Assembly (NCBI GenBank): GCA_036387915.1
Contig: DASVSV010000125.1
Coordinates: 1 to 6,345 of the forward strand
DNA: 6,345 nucleotides
Source: QHVT01 sp036387915
GTDB lineage: Bacteria; Acidobacteriota; Thermoanaerobaculia; Gp7-AA8
Reading direction: 5' to 3'
Made by a program: the position numbers and the translations under genes. Of the stretch, positions 6,266 to 6,345 are shown piece after piece. Under the pieces are notes generated by a model. That model was not told the origin of the DNA, did not search any database, and was given only the letters and a program-made list of their open reading frames with translations. How positions within the stretch are numbered: position 1 is the stretch's first letter; each line of letters opens with the position of its first letter.

Positions 6266-6345
6266 ATGGCGGCCACGAAGAAACGGCACCATATGAACGG
6301 CGGTGTTTCCAGATCGCGTGAACCAGCCAAACGTAGGGCGTGGGG
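6266..6345 (+). CDS. Possible start of a further gene, cut by the window edge
   Basis: An ATG at 6266 opens a frame without stop to the end of the window, 26 full codons. The product is basic (beginning MAATKKRHHMNGG, then several Arg/Lys). I do not recognise it. No convincing Shine-Dalgarno precedes this ATG; an in-frame ATG at 6293 is an alternative start. Eighty open bases in GC-rich DNA is weak evidence on its own. The frame starts 15 bases after the lysozyme stop and no terminator intervenes, which fits a continuing operon. Confidence 0.35.
   Translation, partial: MAATKKRHHMNGGVSRSREPAKRRAW

Noticed and set aside
6251..6345. Terminator after the lysozyme gene
   Set aside because: I found no stable stem with a T-run in this stretch; only short imperfect complementarity between AAAC and GTTT around 6281-6307.

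Overview
The window is GC-rich and densely coding, and looks like an ordinary chromosomal segment. It probably comes from an Acidobacteriota member. The main pointer is a secreted GWxTD-domain protein, a family especially frequent in that phylum; this is inference from family distribution, not a species assignment. All frames show the long shadow ORFs expected of high-GC DNA. No rRNA, tRNA, CRISPR array, transposase or attachment site was seen.

Left part (1-1480, minus strand): a two-gene unit read leftwards. A 65-residue acidic protein (1283-1480) with a very strong ribosome binding site is followed after 16 bases by a secreted GWxTD-domain protein (1-1266), whose C-terminus lies beyond the window. 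A 75-base divergent intergenic region (1481-1555) separates this unit from the plus-strand operon. It holds candidate promoters for both directions that overlap each other.

Centre and right (1556-5619, plus strand): a complete BMP/PnrA-type ABC importer in the order lipoprotein binding protein, double-domain ATPase, permease 1, permease 2. The junctions are a TGATG overlap, a GTGA overlap and a 20-base overlap, so the four genes are almost certainly one translationally coupled operon. Characterised members of this class import nucleosides or purines, but the substrate here cannot be read from sequence. The importer is followed after 4 bases by a GH25 lysozyme-like gene (5624-6250) without a signal peptide. 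An open frame (6266-6345) runs off the right edge.

The most unusual feature is a REP-like palindromic repeat at about 3221-3261. It lies in frame inside the ATPase gene, at the linker between the two nucleotide-binding domains, so the dispersed repeat is translated as part of the protein. The ATPase is also unusually compact (421 residues against roughly 500 for the family). Secondary points are a duplicated 18-base unit at the start of permease 2, the lysozyme-transporter linkage, loss of the Trp in the GWxTD motif, and a possibly leaderless start for the binding protein. I did not find a convincing undescribed multi-gene system; the transporter is a known type with local oddities.
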